From Sphingomonas colocasiae (GTDB lineage: Bacteria; Pseudomonadota; Alphaproteobacteria; Sphingomonadales; Sphingomonadaceae): DNA of 64,000 nucleotides. Positions 35,992 to 45,234 of this stretch are shown here, piece by piece. The notes under the pieces were generated by a model. It had not been told where the DNA came from, did not search any database, and saw only the letters and a program-made list of their open reading frames with translations. The stretch is taken from positions 248,001 through 312,000 of the forward strand of contig NZ_JAINVV010000008.1 of NCBI RefSeq assembly GCF_019880585.1, given 5' to 3'. Within the stretch, counting starts at the first letter, position 1. Each line of letters opens with the position of its first letter. The translations under genes and the position numbers were made by a program.

Positions 35992-38900
35992 TCATGGCGC
36001 CTTCAGCAATGTCGCGATCGGCAGAACCTCGCCATCCCTGACCACGGTATCGACCTTCATGAGATCGCGGATATCGGCGAGCGGATCGCCGTCGATCACC
36101 ACCAGATCGGCGAGCTTGCCCGGTTCGATGCTACCCAGTTGCGCATCGGCGCCCAGGATGCGCGCGCCCTCGATCGTCGCCGAACGCAGCGCCTTTTCCG
36201 CGCCAAAGGCCTGGGCGAAATGCATCACCTCCGCGATCTCGCCGAAACCATAGCTGACGGTGCCGCCGTCGGTGCCGGCGCCGATGACGATGCCCCGGTC
36301 GCTGAAGGTCTTGAGCGTAGCCAGTTCGTCGCGCGCCGCCTCCGACGCGCGGTCGCCATGCGTCTTTTCGAAATAGCCCATCGCGCGTTTGTAGGCGGCG
36401 ATATAGCGGGGCGGGAATGCCTTGAGCTGGGGCAGATCGAGCAATCCGGGCAGCTTGCGCATCTGATAGGTGAAGCTGGTTCCCGGCAGCCGCCCGCCCG
36501 AGGTGGGGCTGATATACATGCCCGACGACGCCATGAGCTGCACGACATCCTCATAGGCGCGATTGTGCATCGAGATGCGATCGGCGAACTGCATGCGATC
36601 GCGCGTGCCCATATGTTCGATCGCATCGACGCCGAAGGTCGCGGCGGGATACAGCTCGTGCGAGGCGACCATCAGCCCGTTGCGGTGCGCGAAATCGACG
36701 ATGCGGCGCTGCACCTCGTGCGTCATCGTCTCATAGGTCTTGATGAAATCGTAATCGAGCGTCAGCGCGCGCCGCAGCTCCATGTCGAGCTGCGCGTCGG
36801 GCCCGACGCCGACATTCATCCAGTAATAGAGGCGGTCGCCCTCCAGGATCACCGAATAGAATTGGCGCGGGCCGAGGCGGCGGCCGCTGGCCCAGGCCTC
36901 ACGCCGCTCGAGCGCCTCATAGGGTTCCGCCCCCGGCTCGCGGACCGAGGTGACGCCGAACGACAGCCAGGTCCGCCCGGGCGTCTCGCCGTCGCTGACG
37001 AAATGATGGATATGCGTCTGGACCAGGCCGGGAATGACGGTCTTGCCCGCCGCATCGACGATGCGCGCGCCCGGCCAGTCGGCGCGGCGCGGCACGATCT
37101 CCGTGATCCGGTTGTCGTCGACGACGATATCGACGTCGCGGCGATAACCCGAGCCGACCGCGTCGAACACGCGCCCGGCGCGGATGACGGTGCGCTGCGG
37201 CTCCGTCTTCCGGCTCCAGCTCAGATCGAACGGGATATCCTCGATCGCGCCGTCGACGAGCGAGATGCGCTTGAAGGCGGTGCCGTCGAGATAGACGATC
37301 GATCGCGAATCCCCGGTCCAGCTCGGATAACTCGCGTCGCCGCGCGTCATCTGCACCGGCGCTTCGACCATGTCGCCGCGCGCATCGACCGCGACTGTCC
37401 ACAGCACGCCCTGGTGCAGATAGGCGATGCTGGCGCCATCGGGCGACCAGGCGGGCGCGGTCTGGCTGCGCGTGGAGACCGAGCGGCTCCTGTCCGGCGT
37501 CGAGAAGCGTGTCGCGCCGGTCGCGAGGTCGATCGTCATGAATTCGTTGTGGCCCTTGCGGAACCTTTTGCCCGGCGTGCGCAGTGCCAGCGTCACGATC
37601 GACTTGCCGTCGGGCGACCAGGTCGGCGTGGAGGGCAGGAACAGGCCGTCATGAACCTTGCGAAGTGCGCCCGTCGCGGCATCGACGATGTTGAGACGCG
37701 CCGCGTGCCAGTCATTGGCGTCGCGCATGAACACCGCGATGCTCTTGCCGTCCGGAGACCAGGCGGGCTGCATCAGATCGTCCGTCGTTTCGGTGAGCCG
37801 GTGTTCCTTGCCCGTCGCGACATCGCGCAGATAGAGATCGGTCGTCCCGACGCCCCGGCGATCGGACAGATAGGCGATCGTCCGGCCGTCCGGCGACCAG
37901 GCCGGATCGACGTCGAGATAGGCGTCGTCGGTCAGCTTGCGCGGTTTGGGGTTGCCGATGTCGAGCTGCCACAGATCGCCCAGCGCGGTGAAGAGGATCG
38001 CCTTGCCGTCGGGCGACACGCGCGGACGCATGATGCCCTTCACCGGGCGTGGCCCGGTCGAATCCAGATCGAAACGGCGCTTGGGATAGTCGGGGCGCGA
38101 CACCACGTCGAAGCGCGCGCGGAAGGGCACGACCGAGGCGTCGCCGCCGATGCGGCGGATCTTGATCCGTCCGTCCGCCGCATAGGCGAGCCGATCGCCG
38201 TCGATCCAGGACGCGCCGGTCGGGAACAGATCCTCCCGGCCATCGTCGCCGCGCGTCGCCGTGCCGGTCGCGACATCGACGATCTGGAGCGTGCTCTCGG
38301 CGCGATCCTCATTGTAGCGATTGACCGCGATGCGGCGGCCATCCGCGCTCCAGCGCGGCAAAGCGAGATCGTCGCCCTCCACCATCAGCAGCGTACGCGC
38401 CTGGCCGCCGGTCTCGACCACCAGACTCTGCCCACGGCCGGCGGCGGCGATATAGGCGATGCTGCGGCCATCGGGCGATGCGTCGGGATAATATTCCTCG
38501 CGCGCGGCATCGCTCGACGCCGCGCTGTATCTGGCGATCGCGCCGGTCGCCACATCGACGCGCCAGATGTCGAAGCTGTCGGCGCGATCCGATCCGAACA
38601 GGATCGCGCGGCCATCGGCGCTCCAGCGCGGTTCGCGATCGTCGCTGGCGCCGAAGGTGAGCTGGCGCTGGTCGCTGCCGTCGGGACGGCTGATCCAGAT
38701 GTGCCAGCCGCCGTTCCGGTAATATTGATAGGCGAGCCATTTGCCGTCCGGCGACCAGGCGGCGAAGCGCGCCTCGTCCATCACCGGCGTGATCGGCCGC
38801 GCGGTGCCGCCCTTGAACGGCAGCACCCAGATCCGCCCTTGCAGATCGATCGCCACGGCGGAACGATCGGGCGAGATGGCAGCCGCGAAATTGGTGCCTT

Positions 38901-38997
38901 CGCGAACCTCGAAGGAAACCGGCCGCGCCATCGCGGGGCAGGCCATGGTCGCGACCAGGCCGAGCAGCAGCATCCTGACTGTCTTGCGCATCATCAT
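35992..38997 (-). CDS. Secreted TolB-type beta-propeller / amidohydrolase fusion (paralogue 2)
   Basis: About 1001 residues; three tandem ATGs (38997, 38994, 38991) follow a GAGGGA site. The signal peptide is LLLGLVATMACPAMA. Residues 25-600 contain repeated WSPDGK/D-R-x-x-W blades typical of TolB/WD40-like propellers. The C-terminal amidohydrolase has H662-I-H664 (THIHHF), FIKTYE (possible metal-bridging Lys), SHELYP, EHMGTRDR and GAGTDGG, a complete binuclear-metal set. It is probably periplasmic, acting on an amide, dipeptide-like or cyclic substrate. It is 4 bases downstream of a homologous gene and co-transcribed with the TBDT and intradiol dioxygenase. Confidence 0.88.
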   Translation of the reverse strand: MMMRKTVRMLLLGLVATMACPAMARPVSFEVREGTNFAAAISPDRSAVAIDLQGRIWVLPFKGGTARPITPVMDEARFAAWSPDGKWLAYQYYRNGGWHIWISRPDGSDQRQLTFGASDDREPRWSADGRAILFGSDRADSFDIWRVDVATGAIARYSAASSDAAREEYYPDASPDGRSIAYIAAAGRGQSLVVETGGQARTLLMVEGDDLALPRWSADGRRIAVNRYNEDRAESTLQIVDVATGTATRGDDGREDLFPTGASWIDGDRLAYAADGRIKIRRIGGDASVVPFRARFDVVSRPDYPKRRFDLDSTGPRPVKGIMRPRVSPDGKAILFTALGDLWQLDIGNPKPRKLTDDAYLDVDPAWSPDGRTIAYLSDRRGVGTTDLYLRDVATGKEHRLTETTDDLMQPAWSPDGKSIAVFMRDANDWHAARLNIVDAATGALRKVHDGLFLPSTPTWSPDGKSIVTLALRTPGKRFRKGHNEFMTIDLATGATRFSTPDRSRSVSTRSQTAPAWSPDGASIAYLHQGVLWTVAVDARGDMVEAPVQMTRGDASYPSWTGDSRSIVYLDGTAFKRISLVDGAIEDIPFDLSWSRKTEPQRTVIRAGRVFDAVGSGYRRDVDIVVDDNRITEIVPRRADWPGARIVDAAGKTVIPGLVQTHIHHFVSDGETPGRTWLSFGVTSVREPGAEPYEALERREAWASGRRLGPRQFYSVILEGDRLYYWMNVGVGPDAQLDMELRRALTLDYDFIKTYETMTHEVQRRIVDFAHRNGLMVASHELYPAATFGVDAIEHMGTRDRMQFADRISMHNRAYEDVVQLMASSGMYISPTSGGRLPGTSFTYQMRKLPGLLDLPQLKAFPPRYIAAYKRAMGYFEKTHGDRASEAARDELATLKTFSDRGIVIGAGTDGGTVSYGFGEIAEVMHFAQAFGAEKALRSATIEGARILGADAQLGSIEPGKLADLVVIDGDPLADIRDLMKVDTVVRDGEVLPIATLLKAP

Positions 38998-39001
38998 TCC
39001 C

Positions 39002-41995
39002 TCAGCGCGGCCCGGCCAGCAGCCGGTCGAGCGTGTAGAGTTCACCGTCCTTCACGACGGCCGAGACATTGACGAGATCGGTGATGCGGGCGAGCGGATC
39101 GCCCGACAGGATCACCATGTCCGCCAGCTTGCCTGGCTCGATCGAGCCGAGCAGATCCTCGACATGGTTCAGCCTGGCGGATTCGATCGTCGCCTGGCGG
39201 ATCGCCTGCGCCGGCGTCAGCCCGGCCTCGACATAATAGCAAAGCTCTCCGAACACGCCGAAACCGATATTGTAGAAGGCGGTGTCGGTGCCCGTCGGGA
39301 TCGGTACGCCCGCCGCGATCAGCGTGCGCAACGGAGCGGTCGATGCCGCGAGCAGCTTCGCATCGAGCGCCGGCTTGCCCGGCACGACCGCGCCGGCGAT
39401 CTGCCGCGAATTGCGGAAACGTTCGGGCAGCAGCCGCATCTGGGGAAGGTCGAGCATCGAGCGGCCCGCCTGCTGGAGATAATAGCCGCCGGTTCGCATC
39501 GATCCGCCGATCGCGGTGGGCACCACCGCCATGCCCGACTGGGCGTAGATCTGCGCGACATCCTTGTAGATGTTGCCGAGCGCCGATTGCCGGTCTCCGA
39601 TCGACGCGCGGTCGCGCGCGGTGAGATGCTCGACGGCGTCGGCACCGAAGCGCGCCGCCGGATAGGCGTCGTGCGACGTCACCGGAATGCCCAGATCGTG
39701 CGCGAACTGGATGGTGCGCTTGAGCAGGGGCGCGTCGAGCTGCTCATAGGTCTTGATGAAATCGACGTCGAAGCGCGCGGCGCGATCGAGTTCGAGTTCG
39801 AGCGCGGCGGGCGAACGCACCGGATAGGACATGGGATAATAGATCCGCCCGCCCTCGATCAGCCCGGTGGTGAACAGCCGCGGCCCAAGTCGGCGCCCGC
39901 TCGCCCAGGCTTCCTTGGATTCGCGCCCCTCGCTCGGCTCGGTGCCCGGCTCGCGGATCGCGGTGATGCCGTAGGAAAGCGCGACACGGCCGGTGATCTC
40001 GCCGTTGATGATGAAATTATGGATATGGTTCTCGAACAGGCCGGGGATCACCGTCTTGTCCGACGCGTCGACGATCTCGGCATCGTCCCAGCGCGCACGG
40101 CGGGGAACGATCTCCTTGATGACATTGTCCTCGACCAGGATATCGACATCGGTGCGATAGGTGTTCGCCACCGCATCGAACAGGCGGCCGGCGCGGATCA
40201 CCTTGCGCCCCTTGACGCGGCGCGGCGTCCAGTTGAGCCTCAGCGGAATCTCTTCGATCGATCCGTCGTCGACGTTCAGCCGCCTCAACTTGTCCACCGA
40301 GGTGAAGACGATCGACTTCGAATCCCCGGTCCAGCTCGGATAATCGGCGACATCGTCGGTCAGCCGGCGCGGCGTGCCCAGAAAGCCGCCATCGGGTCCG
40401 GTCGCGACCGACCATAGCATGCCATCCTGCACAAATGCCGCCTGGCGGCCATCGGGCGACCAGGTGATGCCGTTGGCGGAGCGGATGCCGAGCGCGACGC
40501 CCGGCATGGGGCTGACGAAACGCGCCGGCGATCCGTCGAGCGGCACCAGCCGCACCTCGTTCAACCCCTTGCGATAGCGTTTGGAGATATAGTCGAGCGC
40601 GACCGAGGCGATCGCGCTGCCATCGGGCAGCCAACGCGGTCCGCTGGGCTTGAACTGCGGATCGTCGAGCTTGCGCAATTGCCGCGTCGCGAGATCGAGG
40701 ACATGGAGCGTATTGGCATGCCAATCGCCATGATCGAGCATGGTGACCGCCAGGCTCTTGCCGTCCGGGGAGAAGGCGGGCGCGGTCAGGCTCTCCGCCG
40801 TATCGGTCAGCCGCTCCTCGCGCCCCGTCGTCATGTCGCGCAGCCAGACGTCCATCGTGCCCGTACCGCGCCGGTCCGACACGAAGGCGAGCTTCGATCC
40901 GTCGGGCGACCAGGCGGGATCGATATCGACCCAGGGATCGTCGGTCAGCCTTTCGGGTTCGGCCTTGCCGACCGTCAGCAGCCAGATGTCGCCCAGCGCG
41001 ACAAAGGCGATATGGCGGCCATCGGGCGAGACGACGGGCGCCATGATGCCCTTGGCCGGCTGCGCCGCCGCCGATCGGAGATCCTGGCGCTTGAACCGGT
41101 AGGGGGCGGGACGGTCGACCGTGAATTGCGCGGTGAAGGGAATGTCGCGCGTCCGCGCGTCGCGGCGCAGGCGGATCTTGCCGTCGGCGCTGTAGAAGAG
41201 CTGCCCATCCGGCGCCCATTGCGGCCGGCCGACAAACACATCCTCCAGCGCGCCGCTGCCGCGCGCCACCTTGCCCGTCGCGGGATCGACGAGATTGAGC
41301 GCGGTCAGGCCGGCGTCGCGCCCCTCATAGATCTCGCGATATTCGACATAGGCGAGCCGGTCGCCCGCGTCGTTCCAGTTCGGGCCGACCAGTTCGTCCT
41401 TCGAGGACAGGATCACCCGATCCTGGCCGTTCTCGCGCACGATCAGGCTGCGACCGTCCTTGCCGGCAGAAACGAACGCCAGCCGCCCGCTCTTCGAGAT
41501 GGCGGGGAAATATTCCTCGGCCGATGATGTCGTGACCTGTTCGGGCGCGCCGCCATCCAGCCCGACACGCCAGATGTCGAAATTGCCGGCGCGATCCGAA
41601 CTGAACAGGATCGACCGGCCATCGGGCGACCAGACGGGCTCGCGATCGTCGGCGGCGCCATTGGTGAGCTGGCGCAGGCCGGTGCCGTCGCGCGCCATGA
41701 CAAAGATCCGCCATTGCCCGGCCGAGAAGTGCTGGAAGGCGATCCATCGGCCGTCGGGCGACCAAGCGGGCAAGCGTGCCTCGTCGGGCAAGTCGATCGC
41801 CTGGCGCGCGGCCCCGCCGGCGGCGGGCAGAATGCGGAGTTCGCCCTGCAGATCGATGACGATATGCTTGCCGTCGGGGGACAGGGCGGCGGCGAAGTTC
41901 GTGCCTTCATCGACCGAGAATTGCCGCGTTTCGGCGAATGCGGGGCCTCCCGCCAGCGCCGTCACGCTCATCGACAAAGCGAGCCACTTCTTCAC
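39002..41995 (-). CDS. Secreted TolB-type beta-propeller / amidohydrolase fusion (paralogue 1)
   Basis: 997 residues from GTG 41995, which has GGAGG 5 bases upstream and opens a normal signal peptide (KKWLALSMSVTALAGGPAFA); earlier in-frame GTGs at 42007 and 42001 are less likely. Propeller blades (WSPDGR, AFSPDGKSLAV) fill the first 600 residues. The amidohydrolase half has H657-I-H659 (NHIHNF), FIKTYEQL, TSHDAYP, EHLTARDR and PTGTDTAF. It is clearly homologous to the downstream gene along its length but well diverged, so an old tandem duplication with different substrate preference is likely. Confidence 0.88.
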   Translation of the reverse strand: MKKWLALSMSVTALAGGPAFAETRQFSVDEGTNFAAALSPDGKHIVIDLQGELRILPAAGGAARQAIDLPDEARLPAWSPDGRWIAFQHFSAGQWRIFVMARDGTGLRQLTNGAADDREPVWSPDGRSILFSSDRAGNFDIWRVGLDGGAPEQVTTSSAEEYFPAISKSGRLAFVSAGKDGRSLIVRENGQDRVILSSKDELVGPNWNDAGDRLAYVEYREIYEGRDAGLTALNLVDPATGKVARGSGALEDVFVGRPQWAPDGQLFYSADGKIRLRRDARTRDIPFTAQFTVDRPAPYRFKRQDLRSAAAQPAKGIMAPVVSPDGRHIAFVALGDIWLLTVGKAEPERLTDDPWVDIDPAWSPDGSKLAFVSDRRGTGTMDVWLRDMTTGREERLTDTAESLTAPAFSPDGKSLAVTMLDHGDWHANTLHVLDLATRQLRKLDDPQFKPSGPRWLPDGSAIASVALDYISKRYRKGLNEVRLVPLDGSPARFVSPMPGVALGIRSANGITWSPDGRQAAFVQDGMLWSVATGPDGGFLGTPRRLTDDVADYPSWTGDSKSIVFTSVDKLRRLNVDDGSIEEIPLRLNWTPRRVKGRKVIRAGRLFDAVANTYRTDVDILVEDNVIKEIVPRRARWDDAEIVDASDKTVIPGLFENHIHNFIINGEITGRVALSYGITAIREPGTEPSEGRESKEAWASGRRLGPRLFTTGLIEGGRIYYPMSYPVRSPAALELELDRAARFDVDFIKTYEQLDAPLLKRTIQFAHDLGIPVTSHDAYPAARFGADAVEHLTARDRASIGDRQSALGNIYKDVAQIYAQSGMAVVPTAIGGSMRTGGYYLQQAGRSMLDLPQMRLLPERFRNSRQIAGAVVPGKPALDAKLLAASTAPLRTLIAAGVPIPTGTDTAFYNIGFGVFGELCYYVEAGLTPAQAIRQATIESARLNHVEDLLGSIEPGKLADMVILSGDPLARITDLVNVSAVVKDGELYTLDRLLAGPR

Positions 41996-42028
41996 CTGCA
42001 CCTCCACACCCCGGTTTTTCTTTTTTGG

Positions 42029-42053
42029 GGCCGGGCGCGATCCGCGCCCGGCC
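42029..42053. repeat. 11-bp G+C hairpin between receptor and amidohydrolase genes
   Basis: GGCCGGGCGCG (42029-42039) is perfectly inverted at 42043-42053 with a 3-base loop. It sits in the only sizeable gap (72 bases) of an otherwise tight operon. In the direction of transcription it is followed by A-runs, not T-runs, so it is not a canonical intrinsic terminator and more likely tunes or stabilises the mRNA. Confidence 0.65.
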
Positions 42054-42067
42054 AGATCCGCATTCGT

Positions 42068-44272
42068 TCAGTAGCGGAACCGCAACGTCGCACCGTAGGT
42101 ACGCGGCGGCTGGAACTGCGCATAGCCGTCGAGCGTCGGCACTTCGGAGATCGTGTTGATGTTCAGCCGGTCGGTGACGTTCTTGCCCCAGAATTCGAGC
42201 GACCATTTGTCGTCGGGTGTGGAGAAGGACAGCCCCAGATCCAGATTCTTGAGATTGGGGATCTGATCGACCGGCGAATTGAGGATCGAAGAATAGAAAT
42301 TGGAGCTGTAGGTATATTCGGCGCGCCCGGTGATCCGCAGCCTGTCCCCCACATCCACCGCATAGGTGGTGCCGATCGAGAATTTATGTTTGGGCGCGCG
42401 CGGCAGGCGGTTGCCGCGCAGGTTCGTCGTGCCGCTGATCAGTTCCTTGATGTTGGAATCGGTATAGGCATAGGTGCCGTAGAGATTCCAACCTTCCACC
42501 GGAACCGCGTTGATCTCGAGTTCCGCGCCCTTGATCGCGACCTTGCCGGCATTGCCGGTGACGCCGAAGGGCGGGAAGTTGGGATCGACCTGGCGGATCA
42601 CCGTGACCTGCAGATCGGTATAGTCGGTGTAGAAGAGCGAGGCGTTGAAGCGCAGCCTGCGATCCAGCCATTCGGTCTTGAGGCCGACTTCGTAATTCCA
42701 CGCGAATTCGGGATCGAAGGGTTCCATCGCGCTCAGCCGCTCGACTTCGGTGTCGCTGAAGCCGCCGCTCTTGAAGCCGCGCGAGACCGAGGCGTAGACG
42801 AACTTGGTCGGCGTCGCCTGGAAGTTGACCGAGAAAGCGGGGGTGAGCGCGCTCCACGCCGCGCGGCCGGGCGCGGTGAAGCCGGGCACGATCACGCCGC
42901 CGTCACGATAGGGCGTATAGTTGTTGCCGCCGGCGACGACGATGTGATCCTTTTCGTCGCGGCTCCAGCGCAGGCCGCCCCGCAGCTTCAGCCGGTCGGT
43001 CACTTCCCAGGCGAGATTGGCGAAGGCCGCATAGGAATCGGTGGTGTTGCTGGCGTCGAAGCGGCGGCGGCCCTGCGAATTGAAGCGCAGGAAGCGATAA
43101 TCGGTGATGTTGGTCGTATCGACCTTCTCGTGGAAATAATAGATGCCGACGACCGAACTCAGCCGGTCCGAGATATCGCTGGCGAGCCGGAGTTCCTGCG
43201 AAAACTGCTTCGAATCGGTGTCATCCTCCTGGATGAACAGGGTGTGGTGATATTGGTTGCGGTTGGGATCGGTCAGTTCCGCGACGAACAGCCCGGTGGT
43301 GTTGGCGCGCGTGCGCAGCTTCGATTCACGGTAAGCGGTGATCGACGCGATCTCGCCCATCGGCGAGTCGAAGCGCGCGTTCAGGCTGACGCCGCCATTG
43401 CGGATCCGGTTGAAGCCGTCATCGGTGTGATTGCGGCCGCGCCGCGGATCTTCGTTCGCCTTGCCGATCGAGTTCGGTCCCTCGCGCAGCAGGTGCCACC
43501 AGTTGCCGGTGCCGTTGAGCCGCGAATAATCGGCGTTCAACTGGATATCGACGCCCTCGCCCGGCTGGAAGCGCAGCGCGCCGCGCACCGCGTTCGAATG
43601 CTCCGTCTCGATGTCCCTGCCCGTCGTCTCGTTGAAGGCATAGCCGCCATGATTGCGCGACGAGAAGGACAGTCCGGCGGCGACGCCCTCCGACAGCGGA
43701 CCGCTGACCGCGAAGCTGCCGTCGATCTTGTCGTAATTGCCGACGGTCAGCGCGGCCTGGGCGCGGAATGTGTCGTCGGGCTTGCGCGTGAAATAGGAAA
43801 GCGCGCCGCCGACGACGTTGCGGCCGAACAACGTGCCCTGCGGCCCGCGCAGGATCTCGACGCGATCGATATCGACGAAGTCGGTGCTCGTCATCGACGG
43901 GCGCCCCATATAGACCTCGTCGACGAAGACGCCGACGGCCGCGTCACGCGCCGAACCCGCAGCGGTGCCGCCGATGCCGCGAATGAAATAGCGCGGCTGG
44001 CCGGGCGAGAAGGTGTCGACGTTCAGGCTGGGCGTGCGCGCCGCCAGATCCTTGACCGTCTCGATATTGGAGCGGGTGAGGCTGTCACCGGTGAAGGCGG
44101 TCAGCGACAGCGGCACGGTCTGCAGATTGTCGCGCGTCTTCTGCGCGGTGACGACGATCTCCTCCAGCCCGCTCGCCTCTTCGGCGGGCTGTGGCTCGGT
44201 CTGCGCGAACGCCGGCATGGTCAGTCCGGACGCCGCCAGCAGGCCGATCATGAATCTGCTACCCTTTTTCAT
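42068..44272 (-). CDS. TonB-dependent outer-membrane receptor
   Basis: 734 residues. Signal peptide to about residue 23 (GLTMPAFA), TonB box EEIVVTAQKTRD, plug motifs YFIRGIGG, VFVDEVYMGRP and VEILRGPQGTLFGRNVVGGAL. The terminal ATLRFRY has a final aromatic. There is no STN domain. It is placed 12 bases downstream of the BKACE gene and upstream of the secreted amidohydrolases, so it probably brings the amide-type substrate into the periplasm. Confidence 0.93.
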   Translation of the reverse strand: MKKGSRFMIGLLAASGLTMPAFAQTEPQPAEEASGLEEIVVTAQKTRDNLQTVPLSLTAFTGDSLTRSNIETVKDLAARTPSLNVDTFSPGQPRYFIRGIGGTAAGSARDAAVGVFVDEVYMGRPSMTSTDFVDIDRVEILRGPQGTLFGRNVVGGALSYFTRKPDDTFRAQAALTVGNYDKIDGSFAVSGPLSEGVAAGLSFSSRNHGGYAFNETTGRDIETEHSNAVRGALRFQPGEGVDIQLNADYSRLNGTGNWWHLLREGPNSIGKANEDPRRGRNHTDDGFNRIRNGGVSLNARFDSPMGEIASITAYRESKLRTRANTTGLFVAELTDPNRNQYHHTLFIQEDDTDSKQFSQELRLASDISDRLSSVVGIYYFHEKVDTTNITDYRFLRFNSQGRRRFDASNTTDSYAAFANLAWEVTDRLKLRGGLRWSRDEKDHIVVAGGNNYTPYRDGGVIVPGFTAPGRAAWSALTPAFSVNFQATPTKFVYASVSRGFKSGGFSDTEVERLSAMEPFDPEFAWNYEVGLKTEWLDRRLRFNASLFYTDYTDLQVTVIRQVDPNFPPFGVTGNAGKVAIKGAELEINAVPVEGWNLYGTYAYTDSNIKELISGTTNLRGNRLPRAPKHKFSIGTTYAVDVGDRLRITGRAEYTYSSNFYSSILNSPVDQIPNLKNLDLGLSFSTPDDKWSLEFWGKNVTDRLNINTISEVPTLDGYAQFQPPRTYGATLRFRY

Positions 44273-44284
44273 CGCGAAGCTCCC

Positions 44285-45223
44285 TTATCCCTGTGGTTTC
44301 TTGTTTGAAATGGCGGTCACCACGGCATTCGCCCGGTTCCCGTCCAGGCCCAGCAGGCGCCGCGCCGTCGCGCAGTCCGCCAGATGGCTGCCCATGTCCT
44401 CGACGATCCGCCGCGCCTTCACGACCAGCGCGGCATTCGACGGGGCGAGGACACCCCGATCGAGATAGACAGTATCCTCCAGCCCGATGCGGGCATGCCC
44501 GCCGGCCAGCACCGATTGCGCGACCATCGGAAAGGCCGCGCGGCCGATGCCGAACCCCGCCCAGGGCGATCCGGCCGGCAGCAGCCCCGCCGCGTACAGC
44601 GTGGTCGCAGCGCCCGGCTGAAAGCCGTAGCGCACGCCCGTCACGATGGAGCACAAGGGCGCGGGATCGAGCGTCCCGTCCCGAACGAGATCATGCAGCA
44701 GCGCGATATCGCCCGAATCGAACAGCTCGATCTCCGGCTTCACGCCCGCCTCGCGGATCACCGCCGCCATCCGCCGGACATTGCCCGGCGTGTTGATCAC
44801 CACCGCCGCGCCCGAATTCATCGTGTTGAGATCGAGCGTGCAGATGTCCGGCCGCAGCAGCGCGATATGTTCGACGCGCGCCTCCGGCGGCAGCAAGGTC
44901 GTACCCGCGGCCGCGACGCGCGGTTCGTCCTGCGAGGGCACGAAACGCCCGCCCGGCCCCGTCGTCAGGTTGATGATCAGATCCGGCCGGGCATCGCGGA
45001 TGCGATCGACGGTTTCGCAATAATGCGCGATCTCCATAGACGGCATCCCCGTTTCGGGGTGGCGGACATGGATATGCGCGACGGCTGCTCCGGCATCGGC
45101 AGCCTCGATCGCGGCGGTCGCGATCTGGAGAGGCGTGATCGGCAGATGCGGCGTCTGTTCGGGCGTCGTCAGATTGCCCGTGATCGCGCAGGTGAGGATG
45201 ACGGGATCGTTGATCGGGAACAT
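44285..45223 (-). CDS. Beta-keto acid cleavage enzyme (BKACE, DUF849 family), second copy
   Basis: 312 residues from ATG 45223; the frame is open upstream but the family N-terminus PVILTCAITGNLTTPEQTPHLP starts here. Zinc ligands are His50 and His52 (HIHVRHPETG) and Glu249 (RIGLEDTVY); NLTTGPGGR is conserved. It is only distantly similar to the BKACE at 11331, so a different beta-keto acid is expected. Next to an intradiol dioxygenase, 3-oxoadipate is an attractive substrate: with acetyl-CoA it would give succinyl-CoA and acetoacetate. That is inference. Confidence 0.92.
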   Translation of the reverse strand: MFPINDPVILTCAITGNLTTPEQTPHLPITPLQIATAAIEAADAGAAVAHIHVRHPETGMPSMEIAHYCETVDRIRDARPDLIINLTTGPGGRFVPSQDEPRVAAAGTTLLPPEARVEHIALLRPDICTLDLNTMNSGAAVVINTPGNVRRMAAVIREAGVKPEIELFDSGDIALLHDLVRDGTLDPAPLCSIVTGVRYGFQPGAATTLYAAGLLPAGSPWAGFGIGRAAFPMVAQSVLAGGHARIGLEDTVYLDRGVLAPSNAALVVKARRIVEDMGSHLADCATARRLLGLDGNRANAVVTAISNKKPQG

Positions 45224-45234
45224 CGCCGATCCCC

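Noticed and set aside
35965-39072. A 1035-codon plus-strand frame opposite the propeller-amidohydrolase
   Set aside because: Antisense shadow of a gene with signal peptide, repeats and metal motifs; no recognisable domain.
41714-44308. An 864-codon plus-strand frame opposite the TonB receptor
   Set aside because: Antisense shadow; the receptor on the other strand has TonB box, plug and terminal aromatic residue.
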